This document shows positions 46,238 through 56,819 of a stretch of 59,657 nt of DNA, one piece after another. The notes beneath the pieces are model-generated. The model was not told where the DNA came from and did not search any database. It was given only the letters and a program-made list of their open reading frames with translations. The position numbers were made by a program, and so were the translations under genes. The number at the start of each line of letters is the position of its first letter. The first letter of the stretch is position 1. Source of the DNA: Chara braunii (taxonomy: Eukaryota; Streptophyta; Charophyceae; Charales; Characeae); the NCBI GenBank assembly GCA_003427395.1, contig BFEA01000032.1, forward strand, positions 335,060 through 394,716, read 5' to 3'.

Positions 46238-46400
46238 CCAGCCACTGGGTTTGTTTCTACACTTCCAGCCACTGAGTTTGTTTCTCCAGCCCCTATCATT
46301 GTTTTTTCAGTCACTGGATATGACCTTATGACCAAATGGTCATATCCCAAAATACCCTTGATTTTCAACCACCCCAGCCACTGGGTTTGTTTCTGCATTT
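46238..46400. repeat. Repeated 21-mer next to the palindrome
   Basis: ccagccactg-gtttgtttct occurs at about 46238, 46265 and 46375. A 10-bp inverted pair (ggatatgacc / ggtcatatcc) lies between the copies near 46315-46350. Confidence 0.8.
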
Positions 46401-46823
46401 CCAACACTTCCAATTTAGCCAGGCTAACTTTCATTTTCTGGGACAAAAAAAAAAATGAGAAAGGTTCCTTTCCCATTTTGCTTTCTGCCTCAGCCACCTC
46501 CTTGGTAAGACAATTTCCGGTCCATGTCCTTGCCCGACATGAACATCATCGGACCGATCCAATCCTTTTTGCTAGTGGGACCTCGGCCCTGGACTACCCT
46601 GCCCGACATCATTGCAGTAGAGAAAACATTTTTTTTCCCCCTTTTTCCTTTCACTCATGGCACTATGAAATTCAGATTTATGGGACATTGCCGACCCTGT
46701 GTCCCACCCCCGATTTCTTCCGGAACTGGCAAAACCTAATAATTTCCCAACACTGGCGGAGGTATTAGTGGTTAAGAAAAAAATAAAAATAAAAATAAAA
46801 AATAAAAAGATAGTTAGTGAAAG

Positions 46824-47671
46824 TGAAACGGTTTTCACCTTTTAGCAGTAGCAGATGCAGTACCCAGGGCTCGATCCCTAGACCTCACCCTACCCATGTA
46901 CAGTATCGGTGTAGACCCCGAGAGTTGAACTTGTGACCTGTGTATTCGTAGACAGTTGGTAGGTCTGTCGTAGGTCCATAAGTAGCAGGGGTTCGATCTG
47001 TAGGTCTATAGGGTAGAAGTCGTAGCAAGTTCCAGAAGTCTAGTTGTAGTCCTTCTAGAAGGTCGGCAAGTGGGCAAGTGGTCAAGTGGCGAGGCAAGTG
47101 GTGGACTAAACTGCAGTGCAATTGCAGTACGACAACGGTAGGACAACAGTGAGTCCACAGACAGTCAGCGGTAAGGTCCAGTCAGTCCCGGTCCGGTCCA
47201 ACAAGTACCACGGGGGACTGTGCACACCATGGGTCGATGGCAAAGGGCAGACCAACGAGTTTTCGAAGGATAAATCAAGAGGCAGCGCCCAACCTTTCAT
47301 TCAATCCTGCGTGAGCCATGCGGAAGCGCTGCCACAGCGACTTGTGCAAGGAGGTCTGCAGTGAGCCCGGAGGACGCGGTGGGCGAGGGAGAAGGAGCTT
47401 AGTATGGCGATAGGGTAGAGGCGGCCATAGCTTCCATAGCTGTAGATAGTGTGAAGTGTGTGTGTGTGTATGTGAGACGCGTGTGGGATATCCATGGTGA
47501 TCCGGTGTGTGTGAACAGTGAGTTGTTTGGGCGCTGAGTCGCCATAGCCAGTTGAAAGTGAACTCGTATCTGGAAGCCATATCTCTGAGTTTTGAGTGGG
47601 CGCATGTCGCCAGTTTGCTGCGCTACTGTTTACATGCATGAAAAGTATGAATGAGAACGAGTCTGATTGCA
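46824..47671 (+). repeat. 5' LTR
   Basis: 848 bp, begins tgaaacgg and ends attgca, matching 53512-54370 along its length. The TATA-like site seen in the 3' LTR (tataaat) reads gataaat here (47269-47275), so this copy may have a weakened promoter. A short GT-rich run near 47456-47472 differs between the LTRs. Confidence 0.92.
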
Positions 47672-47672
47672 T

Positions 47673-47687
47673 TGGTATCGGGGCTGG
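47673..47687 (+). promoter_or_regulatory. Primer-binding site (initiator Met tRNA-like)
   Basis: TGGTATC followed by GGGGCTGG starts two bases after the 5' LTR. The common plant PBS for tRNA-iMet begins TGGTATCAGAGC, so 7 bases match and then a partial match follows. Confidence 0.75.
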
Positions 47688-47887
47688 TTTCCGTTATTCC
47701 ATGCGCGCCGTCGTGTGCAGGGCCTGATGCGCCATAGCAGAGGTGGCCATCGAAGGTGATAGTCCGCCATAGCGGACCTGAGGTTGGAGAAGCCGCCGCG
47801 CACCTGCAAAGAAGACCACGACGAAGAAGAAGACTGAGAAGGGAGAGAAGGAGACTAGAGCCGAGAGGTGAAGAGAAGGCCGATAAG

Positions 47888-47932
<45 letters not shown>

Positions 47933-48001
47933 GAGAGAAGAAGAGANNNNNNNNNNNNNNNNNNNNNNNNNNNNNNNNNNNNNNNNNNNNNNNNNNNNNN
48001 N
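47888..48001. other. A42 homopolymer and 55-bp assembly gap
   Basis: A run at 47888-47929 and N at 47947-48001, inside the leader/N-terminal gag region. They hide the gag start and inflate a Lys-rich ORF. Confidence 0.95.
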
Positions 48002-49799
48002 GAAAGAAGGCGAGGAGATGGAGAAAAAGAAGAAGGCTGCTGAAGAAGAAGCAGCAGCAAAAGAGGAAAAAGAGAGAATGCGTATTGAGAGTAGAGAGGA
48101 GAGTAGTGGCACAAAGAGTGATACAGACGCAAAGATGGAGAAGAAATTGAGGGAGTGGGTCGCTAATTTATTGCTGGGGGAAGATGAGGAGGCAGAGTCT
48201 TATTTGACTCAAGATGAGAGGGAAGCACTGGCCAATGAGCTAGCAGCAATGACAGATCCTATGGAACGGCGAGAAAGGGAGGAAGAGCTGAAGTTGGCGT
48301 GGAAGTTAAGGATGAAGAGGGAGAAGAAGAGGAGGAGAGAGGAAGTGAATAAACTGACCGCAGAGGTGGCAAAGGTGCTGGAGTGTAGGAAGGAAGTGTT
48401 GGCTCAGCCAGATGACAAGGCCAAGTGGGATAAAGTGTTGGGCTACCTAGAGGTGATAATTAAAGCCTTAATGGAGGAGCGTCAGGCCAGTTGGAGTCAA
48501 GACGTAGCTTTGAGTGCCATGCGGCCGGGGTTCAGAGACTTTGCGCGCGATATCGTCACCCACCTTGGGGGCGAAGTGAGGCAGTTGAGGGACAACGTAG
48601 GGAAGTTCTGTGAGGGCGCCATTGAGGGTGCCAAAGCAATAACCATTGTAGAGGGCGAGGTCAGACCCCGTAAGGAACCTGTAAAGCTCAAGTTCCCAGA
48701 CGTATACGGGGGAAAGAAGGAGGACAACTTTGACAACTGGGAGGCCAGTGTCAATAGCTACATATCTTTACAACACATCCTGCCAGAGGAACAAGTCCTC
48801 GTGGCCTTCCAGGCCCTTAAGAATGAGGCGGCTAGTTTTGCTAGGTCCCTTGCGCGCGCAGCCAGTTGTGAAAACAACATGGTTGCGTATTCCAGGATCA
48901 CCACTCTCCCTCAATTCTTCAAGCTCCTGAAGGAGCGATTTGCAGACCCAACGAGAGGCGTTCGTGCCTCTGATAAGCTACAAACGATCCACTCACGACA
49001 GTGGAGGGGTGCAAGAGCAATCAAGGGCACCATGGACGACTTGGTAGCCGTCCCAGACCATGGGGTCACTGAGACCCAATTGGTCCAATTATTTTATCGT
49101 GCCATGCCAGAGGCCCTGCGTATGTACTTCTTTGACAAATCTCAATAGGTTGGCATTACTTATGATGCGTTGAGTAGAGAAGTCGTCCTGTATGAGTCAA
49201 AGTCCATGCCAGTTACCACTTTCTGGCACAAGGACTTGGATACGGGGAAAAAGTGAAAAGGCCGTACCATCTCTGGCTAAGTTAAGGCCAAGGATCATAT
49301 GATCCTGACATTAGAGGAAGGTGGTACTGATGAGGTCCCATACAGCCAGATTGAGTGGGGCCTTGAGGAGGAGGACAGTAGTGTGGGACAGGGGAGGTTT
49401 TATGCTGCAGTCGCGGCTGGAGGGAGGCGGCAAGGTAGAGGAGGAGGCCAAGGTCAAAGGGGCCAGGCCATGGGAGGCCGAGGACCGGGCGCACAGGGGG
49501 TTGGCAGACAGGGAAACCGCCAAGCGGGAGGTAGGGGTCAAGGTCCCCCGCCAAATCGCCAGGGTTCATTTCGGTCCCCACAACGACGAGGTGGAAGAGC
49601 ACCTCAAGGAGGATGGCACCCAGGTTTGCCACAAGGCAGGCCTTGGGAAGATTTAGGTTTGGACCAGTCTTTATGACAGGAATGCGTGAACTTTCATCAG
49701 TGCGTATTTTGTGGTGACCCGGCTCACGTAATTAAATTTTGTCCAAAGTATAGACAGACCCGTTGGGCTGCCCAACAGTCAAAAGGCAGCCGCCAGTAG
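48002..49799 (+). pseudogene. gag: gag: capsid-like domain, Gly/Arg-rich linker, CCHC zinc knuckle
   Basis: One frame continues from the gap to TAG 49797-49799 with four premature stops (TAG 49146, TGA 49254, TAA 49278, TGA 49674). A charged Glu/Lys-rich N-terminus is followed by a retrotransposon-gag type capsid (VKLKFPDVYGGKKEDNF at about 48690, then FQALKNEAASFA). A Gly-Arg-Gln-rich stretch (49410-49640) leads to a zinc knuckle, C-x2-C-x4-H-x4-C (CVFCGDPAHVIKFC), at 49701-49742. The true start is lost in the N gap. Gag would coat the element RNA and form the particle. Confidence 0.85.
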
Positions 49800-52700
49800 G
49801 GGTTGCAACTGCCCCTACTTTAAGGTCATGTGGAGAAGTGAGCGTGTGCGAACAGGTCACTCGCAACCCACATGAGCCTGTGGCAGAGGTTGCAGGCCCG
49901 TGCCTAGCTAGCTGTCTAGAGACTGCTTGTGTTAGCGTTTTTTTAGGCACGTCCCCCACAGGTGTGGCGGAAGAATTAAAGGAGAGGATGCCAGCCTGGG
50001 CCAAAATGAAAAAAGAGAGTAAAGGACAGCTGATTCTGGTAGATGTAGAAGTTTTCAGGAGTAGAGGAGGGACCCTTATAGATTCAGGGGCCACTCGCAG
50101 TTACATTGGCCATAGAGCGCTGAAAAAGTTGCAGCTAGGATTAAAAGTCCAGAAATTGGTAGACCCCATAGTCAATGTCCTCGCAGACAACCGCACAATG
50201 CGTGTTGAGGACTATGTAGAGGGAGTCCCGACATACTTTCACCTAGAGAAGGATGGGAAGGTAGAAAAAGTTCTTCATTCCCTGACTCTCCTCGTACAGG
50301 ATGACCTTCCTTTTGATGTAGTACTAGGAATGGATTGGGGAGAGGCAGCAGGGGCCACACTCCATTTCAGAGAGAATGAGTGTAGGCTCCCTAGTCCATC
50401 AGGCGAGGTTAAGACCGCCCGCCTGTTTCATGTGTCAGGTGTAGAAAATACATTGGCACACTGCTGTCTCAGTGCTCCCGCGTTCGCGCGACTAGTGAAA
50501 AAGGAGCAGTTAGAGGACCAGGTCTTTTTAGTTTATGTTAGACCTGTCACTGAGGCCAAGGAGTAAGATAGCTCCATAGATCCAACGATTGCCAAGTTGC
50601 TGGAAGAATTCAAAGATTTGACTAAGTCCCCGACATGAGTAGTGCCGCGACCGATCCAGCACAGGATAGAGGTAGAGCCTTGCAGTAAAACTCCTAAGGG
50701 CGCAGTTTACAGGATGTCTCCTAGAGAGTTAGAGGAGCTTCACAAACAGTTAGACGAACTCCTCGAGAAATGTTGGATCAGGCCCAGTTCGTCTCCTTTT
50801 GGAGCACCTGTCCTGTTTGTCCCCAAAAAGGAAGGAGAGCTGAAAATGTGTATAGACTACACGGGTTTGAATGCGATTACTGTGAAGAATGTTGAACCGC
50901 TGTCCAGGATAGACGATCTCTTAGATCGGGTGCAGGGTTGTAATTATTTCTCCAAGATAGATTTGAAGTCCGGATACCATCAGATAGAAGTTCATCCTGA
51001 TAATCAGTACAAGACTGCATTCCGGACTAGATATGGGCACTATGAATTCATAGTGATGCCCTTTGGTCTAACCAATGCGCCAACTACTTTTCAACGTTGT
51101 ATGAATGATTTGCTTAGACCATAGTTAGACAAGTTCGTAGTAGTTTATTTAGATGATATCTTAGTTTTGAGTAAGACCCTCCAGGAGCACCAGGGTCATT
51201 TAAGGCAGGTCTTGGAGAAGCTTAGAGAGGCTAACTTCAAGATCAACGTGAAGAAGTGCGAGTGGGTCAAGACACAAGTCTTGTACTTGGGATACGTATT
51301 GGACGGAAATGGCATTAAGCCAGAGGACAGCAAGATCGCGACGATTAGAGATTGGCCGACGCCCCGCACATTGACAGAGTTGCGGTCGTTCCTAGGCCTA
51401 GCTAACTACGACAGAAAGTTCGTGAGGAACTTCTCCACTATCGCCGCTCCCTTGCGCAGGTTGCTTAAGAAAGAGGCAATCTGGCAATGGGACAAAAATT
51501 GTACGTATGCGCTAAAGAGATTGAAGCGCGCACTGATAGAGTACCCTGTCCTCAAAGTAGTTGATCCGTCCTTGCCATTTGTCGTCACCACGGGCGCAAG
51601 TCAATATGGGATAGGCGCCGTCTTGCAGCAGGATGACGGCCATGGCTACAGACCCGTAGAGTTCATGTCCACGAGGATGCCCTCAGAGAAGGTAGCCACC
51701 TCGACGCATGAGAGAGAACTCTACGCTCTCATGCAGGCTCTAGACCACTGGAAGCATTACCTGCTTGGGAGGCACGTCAGAGTGTACTCTGACCACGAGA
51801 TACTTAGATGGTTAAAGACTCAGGCCAAGATGACACCTAAGTTGACTAGGTGGGCCGCAGAGATAGACCAATATGACTTTGAGCTTAAGCCAGTGAAGGG
51901 CAAGTACAACGTAGTTGCGGACGCTCTGAGTAGGAGATCAGACTACTTTGGAGCCATAGTACACTATCTAGATATAGGGAGAGACCTGCAGGGGAAAGTG
52001 AAGCAAGCTTATGCGCAGGACCCTATCTATAGCAACCTCCTAAGGAGAGTTAGAGAGGGCCCAGAGACTGAGCCAGATTACCGCACTACAGAGGGATTAC
52101 TGTTTGAGAAGACTAATGTATTTGACCGCCTGTGCGTTCCAAATAACGAAGAGATTCGTAGTTTGATCCTTGGGGAATGTCACGATACTGAGGGACATTT
52201 CGGTTGGCAAAAGACATTAGCCAACCTAATGCGTGCGTATACCTGACCAGGAATGAAGAATGACTGCATAGAGTATGTCCGTAGTTGCAAAGTATGCCAA
52301 CGTAATAAGACTACTACGCGTGCACCCCTAGGTATTCTCAGACCCTTGCCTATTCCGGATCAGCCGGGAGACTCAGTGTCTATAGACTTCATGGACACCC
52401 AAGTCAAAAGTAGACATGGTAAGAGCCAAGTCATGGTCATAGTCGACCGTTTTAGTAAGTATGCAGTATTTGTTCCTTTGCCTGCAGAGGCACATACAAA
52501 CTTAGTTATACATAAGTTCTTTGACTTTTGGGTTAGTGAGAATGGAATCCCATTGTCAATAGTTAGTGATAGAGATAGTCGTTTCACCAGCCAGAACTGG
52601 CAAGAACTTATGAGAGTCTACGGATCTAAGTTGTTAATGTCGTCCGACCGTCACCTAGAGACTAATGGTCAGACTGAACAGATGAACAAGATCCTACAGC

Positions 52701-53473
52701 AAGTTCTGCACATGTACATTAGACCTGATCAAATCAACTGGGACGAGATGTTGCCCAAGGTAGCTAGCGCATACAACAACAACATGCATATGTCCACCTT
52801 ACGTACTCCCAACGAGCTGCACAAGTCCTTTAGGCCGCGCAGACCATTCGAAGGACTGAATCGGGATCAGATTCACAGTCTACCACCCGGTACTAGGGAG
52901 TTTGCAACACAACACGAGAAGGAATTAGCAACTGTTGTTGAGAACCTCCGGAAGGCCCAGCATAGGATGATAGAACAGGCTAATAAGCACCGTCCCCCAT
53001 CACAGTTCCAAGTAGGAGACTTAGTCTGGGTCAAGGCAAAAGAGTTTGCACCTGAAGAAAACATCTCGCAGAAGTTACTGCCTGCATATAGAGGACCGTG
53101 GCCGGTTCTAGAAGTCAAGGGCGGAGAGGATGGACCGTCCTACACTATAGAAATTCCAGCACACCTCCACACATACCCAGTGTTCCATGCTTCAAAACTG
53201 TTGCCGTGTGTCACAAGCCAACAATTTCCTTCAAGAAGGCCCATGATCCCCCCGGATATGGATGGAAGTTATGACATAGAGGGCATTGTAGATGAGGATG
53301 TATTTAGAACAGGAGGTAGAGGTCGTCCGCAAAGGCAATATAAAGTTTGGTTTGCCTATTAGGAACTGGAAGACGATCGCTGGTTTACACGAACAGAACT
53401 TCTCGAGATAGCTCCCGACATAGTCAAAGTCTATGAGCGCGACAAGAAGGGTAAAGGTCCTGCCTTGGATTGA
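49757..53473 (+). pseudogene. pol: pol: aspartic protease, RT, RNase H, integrase, chromodomain-like tail
   Basis: One frame, -1 relative to gag and overlapping it by about 43 nt, with five stops: TAA 50564, TGA 50636, TAG 51122, TGA 52244, TAG 53360. Protease: DSGA at 50080-50091 and [47 protein letters not shown]. RNase H: the first catalytic Asp in the usual TDAS box is Gly (TGAS, GGC at 51593-51595); ERELYAL, SDHEILRWL and ADALSRR remain. Integrase: H-x4-H...C-x2-C zinc site split by the 52244 stop, then SIDFMD, SDRDSRFTS and TNGQTE, giving an intact D-D-E set. The tail has YDIEGIVDE and QYKVWFAY, the layout of a chromodomain, broken by the 53360 stop. No frameshifts seen across about 3.7 kb. 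Confidence 0.92.
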
Positions 53474-53498
53474 AATATTCTCGGAGGACCTCGAATTT

Positions 53499-53511
53499 AG
53501 GACGGCGGGAG
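53499..53511 (+). promoter_or_regulatory. Polypurine tract
   Basis: aggacggcgggag, purine-rich except for two C, directly abuts the 3' LTR. This is the expected site for plus-strand priming. Confidence 0.6.
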
Positions 53512-54370
53512 TGAAACGGTTTTCACCTTTTAGCAGATGGAGATGTAGTACCCAGGGCTCGATCCCTAGACCTCACCCTACCCATGTACAGTATCGGTGT
53601 AGACCCCGAGAGTTGAACCTGTGACCTGTGTATTCGTAGACAGTTGGTAGGTCTGTCGTAGGTCCATAAGTAGCAGGGGTTCGATCTGTAGGTCTACATG
53701 GTAGAAGTCGTAGCAAGTTCAAGAAGTCTAGTTGTAGTCCTTCTAGAAGGTCGGCAAGTGGGCAAGTGGTCAAGTGGCGAGGCAAGTGGTGGACTAAACT
53801 GTAGTGCAATCGCAGTACGACGACGGTAGGATAGCAGTGAGTCGACAGACAATCAGCGGTAAGCTCCAGTCAGTCCCAGTCCGGTCCAGCAAGTACAACG
53901 GGGGACTGTGCACACCATGGGCCGATGGCAAAGGGCAAACCAACGAGTTTCCGAAGTATAAATCAAGAGGCAGCGCCCAGCCTTTCATTCATTCCTGCGT
54001 GAGCCATGCGGAAGCGCTGCCACAGCGACTTGTGCAAGGAGGTCTGCAGTGAGCCCGTAGGACGCAGTGGGCGAGAGAGAAGGAGCTTAGTATGGCGATA
54101 GGGTAGAGGAAGCCATAGCTGCCATAGTTGTAGATAGTGTGAAGTATGTGTGTGTATGTGCGAGTGTTCAGAGTGACTCGTGTGGGATATCCAGGGTGAT
54201 CCGGTCTGTGTGAACAATGAGTTGTTTGGGCACTGAGTCGCCATAGCCAGTTGAAAGTGAACTCGTATCTGGAAGCCATATATCTGAGTTTTGAGTGGGC
54301 GCATGTCGCCAGTTTGCTGCGCTGCTGTTTACATGCATGAAAAGTGTGAATGAGAACGAGTCTGATTGCA
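53512..54370 (+). repeat. 3' LTR
   Basis: 859 bp, tgaaacgg to attgca. It keeps a TATA-like tataaat at 53957-53963. Immediately outside it, aaaaggtgaaa is nearly the reverse complement of the LTR start (ttttcacctttt), which blurs the exact end. Confidence 0.92.
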
Positions 54371-54465
54371 AAAGGTGAAATTGAGAGAATAATATAGCAT
54401 AGTTAAAAAAAAAAAAAGGTGGGGGATCTGGGTTCAGGCGTGTGGATCTCGTGTTATGTTCGGAT

Positions 54466-56010
54466 TTTTTTTTATTTTTTTTTTTGTTGAAAAAGGCTTT
54501 ATTTCCAGACTGTAATCAATTGAGGCCGGGGATCCGCACAATTCTACCCGGAGGTTATCCCGGCAACATCAGCCAGTTTAGCTTATCTCATCATTTTCCA
54601 CGCGTAACCAATCAAAAATCATCTTGAACACTACTCTTTTGTCCTCCCTGCGTAACCAAACTAATTGCTGACTATGCTTTACTTCACCAAAAACCACTAC
54701 CACTAACCTGTAACGGAGACCTATAGCCAGTCTGAACTCAGTCTAACCGACCGAGAGGAACCAATTGTTCCGTTTAACAGTCCCTGACACTCTCCATCCC
54801 ACCCCACTCTTGCGGTCCACCGCAAACCGCCGACTGGAACCGAGTGCACCTGGTTCGTAGACAGAAAAAAAAATAAAAGAATAAAAAAATCCCCCTTTTA
54901 CATCACCGATAGGCTACCTGAGACACTGAATATACGAAACTCACCTGATCTGTTTTCAATCCATCCGCACAGTATCAACTTCCCTTCAGAGGTGATTTTG
55001 GCGAGTTGCTCACTGATACACCATGTCTTTCGAAACCATTTCTCTCCCCCGGTTCTGCTTCGCCCAAGAACTTTCCTTGTCCAGTCAGCTTTTATCGCGG
55101 CTGCCAGGAGCAGCTTGAATGTAGCACCCGCCTGCCTCTCGGTCATCCCTTCTCCCCTAAATCTCCGACCGTTTCTTTCCAACCAGATCACCCATAGAAG
55201 AATCTCTCTACACACTTGGGCAATGTATCCCCAACCTGCCTTACTGTTGTAGCCTTCTGGTACTCCCCCCAACAAGGCCCACCGCTGCCCAACAAAAACA
55301 GACATGCCTGTGAAACGTTTCCAGTGGTATTCCCACCAGTTCCACCATCTGTGAGACTTTGGGCAATCCCACCAGCGGTGCATCATAGACTCTGGGGCCT
55401 CGTGACACTGATCACAGATCGTGTTTACAGACATACCCTTCTCCAAAAACCAACTGGCTGTCAGAACTGCAAGATGGGATTGAAGCCATAGCAAAGAGGC
55501 CAGCTTCTGAGATGGAAGTAACTCCAGTTGAGACCATACTCCACCCAACTCTAACTCTGTCGACGGATCTTGGACTGGTACCACTTTTTGCCATCTTGTA
55601 ATAATCTTATTGGTTGAGTTGCTTGGGCCTGATTTACGCTTCTGGATAAGTTTTACGTTTAATTTCTCCAAGCCCACTACCAGCTCTTCATCCATTTGCC
55701 ATCCCCAAACAACAACATCAATCCTCAGGTGTCTGAGAGGTGTCCCATTGCAGATCAGTAAGGGGATCATTGGGAAACCTTGCTCCTCCGGGGATTGTAA
55801 CCTTACTCTTATTTCCAGAAAACCATTTAGTCCATAGTGAAGTTGCATTCCCACCCATTCCAACTTAGGCAAATTCGTACACTCTTGTCTGTACGACTTC
55901 ATCCAACACTTTCCCAGACCATCCTCCGTCCGGCGTTCCAGTCTAAATATTAGACCTGAATCCCCCTTGATTCTCTTATACCAAGAACCTGGTCTGTCCA
56001 ATGTGACGCG
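54466..56010 (-). mobile_element. Third LINE, 5'-truncated 3' end
   Basis: A T-rich run at 54464-54485 on the plus strand marks a poly(A) tail of a minus-strand copy. It is followed by a 3' UTR of about 400 bp and then the 54898-56001 ORF. Nothing LINE-like continues to the right of about 56010, so the element is truncated. It lies only about 95 bp from the gypsy 3' LTR. Confidence 0.75.
54898..56001 (-). CDS. LINE ORF2 C-terminal region with zf-RVT, uninterrupted 367 codons
   Basis: Open from 56001 to 54898 without stops. The first half (DVVVWGWQMDEELVVGLEKL) resembles the region between RT and the zinc domain. zf-RVT follows: LASLLWLQSHLAVLTASWF, then CDQCHEAPESMMHRWWDCP, which is C-x2-C...H-x4-C. 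Trp-rich WWNWWEYHW and ILLWVIWLERN come next. The C-terminal part matches the 9775-10167 fragment. The N-terminal Met is an internal codon of the LINE polyprotein, so this is a truncated CDS without RT or endonuclease. The lack of stops suggests a young insertion; expression is unknown. Confidence 0.75.
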   Translation of the reverse strand: MDRPGSWYKRIKGDSGLIFRLERRTEDGLGKCWMKSYRQECTNLPKLEWVGMQLHYGLNGFLEIRVRLQSPEEQGFPMIPLLICNGTPLRHLRIDVVVWGWQMDEELVVGLEKLNVKLIQKRKSGPSNSTNKIITRWQKVVPVQDPSTELELGGVWSQLELLPSQKLASLLWLQSHLAVLTASWFLEKGMSVNTICDQCHEAPESMMHRWWDCPKSHRWWNWWEYHWKRFTGMSVFVGQRWALLGGVPEGYNSKAGWGYIAQVCREILLWVIWLERNGRRFRGEGMTERQAGATFKLLLAAAIKADWTRKVLGRSRTGGEKWFRKTWCISEQLAKITSEGKLILCGWIENRSGEFRIFSVSGSLSVM

Positions 56011-56226
56011 CTAACCTCACGCCCTGTGCTGTCTTTCCTTCGGAGTATTAAAGGTGCGGAATGAGGGCCTAGAAAAACAGCAAGATGAGGTGTGCCAAGG
56101 ATTTTTGGAAAATTGAGTGTGGGGACACAGACATAACTGAATGAGGGCCCGATGAAGTAAGTCGGTTGCTTTCGCGCGTCTTGGAATGCGCGCGCGGGCA
56201 CGACGCGAAAAGAGAAAAATACGAAT

Positions 56227-56766
56227 TCAATCCAAAAAGTATTGTAGAGCTTCCCACCGCGCTACGGATCTTCTTTTAGAGCGGAAGGGCTTCGACACAC
56301 TCCGCGTATCCTTTTTTCGTATCAAGTCCTGACGTCGCTCGTTGGTCATTTCCCAGTCCGACGTGTAAGGTCTCAGTCGCGTGGCACTTTCCTTGTGCTC
56401 GTCTTCACTCCGTATGTGGTAGTGGAAGCCCTTCGATTCGTAGCGATCAAAACGCTGGCACTCAGTGCACAGGGTTCGAGGCCAATGGGGCGCCACTGCC
56501 GTCCACAGAATGACGATCAACTCATTAAATGGCAACAATACCGAGTAGGGTGGAAAGTGTGTATCGATAATGACAAAGCCTGCATCCACAAACCCGGAGC
56601 AGCGGTTTTCAGAAGGGAAATAGTATTGTCCGCCGATGCATGCAACAACTTCCCGTACGTCCCACTCGCATACACGTGTCCGTTCCTCGTTGTAGGGGAA
56701 GGGGCGCGTCGACGAGGGAGATACGGAAGGTTGGCGCCCGATCGAGGAACGACCGTTAGTCCACAT
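56227..56766 (-). CDS. Unrecognised 179-codon ORF (uncertain)
   Basis: The longest open frame in repeat-poor sequence here. I recognise no domain. A CTECQRFDRYESKGFHYH segment has Cys and His pairs that could suggest zinc binding, but spacing fits no family I can name. A 140-codon plus-strand ORF (56395-56817) overlaps it antisense, and I cannot tell which, if either, is coding. It could be an exon or chance. Confidence 0.2.
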   Translation of the reverse strand: MWTNGRSSIGRQPSVSPSSTRPFPYNEERTRVCEWDVREVVACIGGQYYFPSENRCSGFVDAGFVIIDTHFPPYSVLLPFNELIVILWTAVAPHWPRTLCTECQRFDRYESKGFHYHIRSEDEHKESATRLRPYTSDWEMTNERRQDLIRKKDTRSVSKPFRSKRRSVARWEALQYFLD

Positions 56767-56819
56767 TTCAATCGGTCAGACAGAGCTTACGTCATCAAAA
56801 AACACACAAAGAACTAATT

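Larger units (their letters stand above)
46824..54370 (+). mobile_element. Ty3/gypsy LTR retrotransposon (chromovirus type), full length, inactivated
   Basis: Order is 5' LTR, PBS, gag with zinc knuckle, protease, RT, RNase H, integrase, chromodomain-like tail, PPT, 3' LTR. RT-RH before integrase defines Ty3/gypsy. LTRs differ by roughly 5% over the first 450 bp by eye, so insertion is not recent. Flanks share aaag (46820-46823 and 54371-54374), a possible imperfect target-site duplication. At least four stops in gag and five in pol rule out autonomous activity. Confidence 0.93.

Noticed and set aside
49757-49799. Programmed -1 frameshift site between gag and pol
   Set aside because: The frames do overlap by -1, but I found no convincing slippery heptamer. 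In a decayed copy the overlap alone is not evidence.
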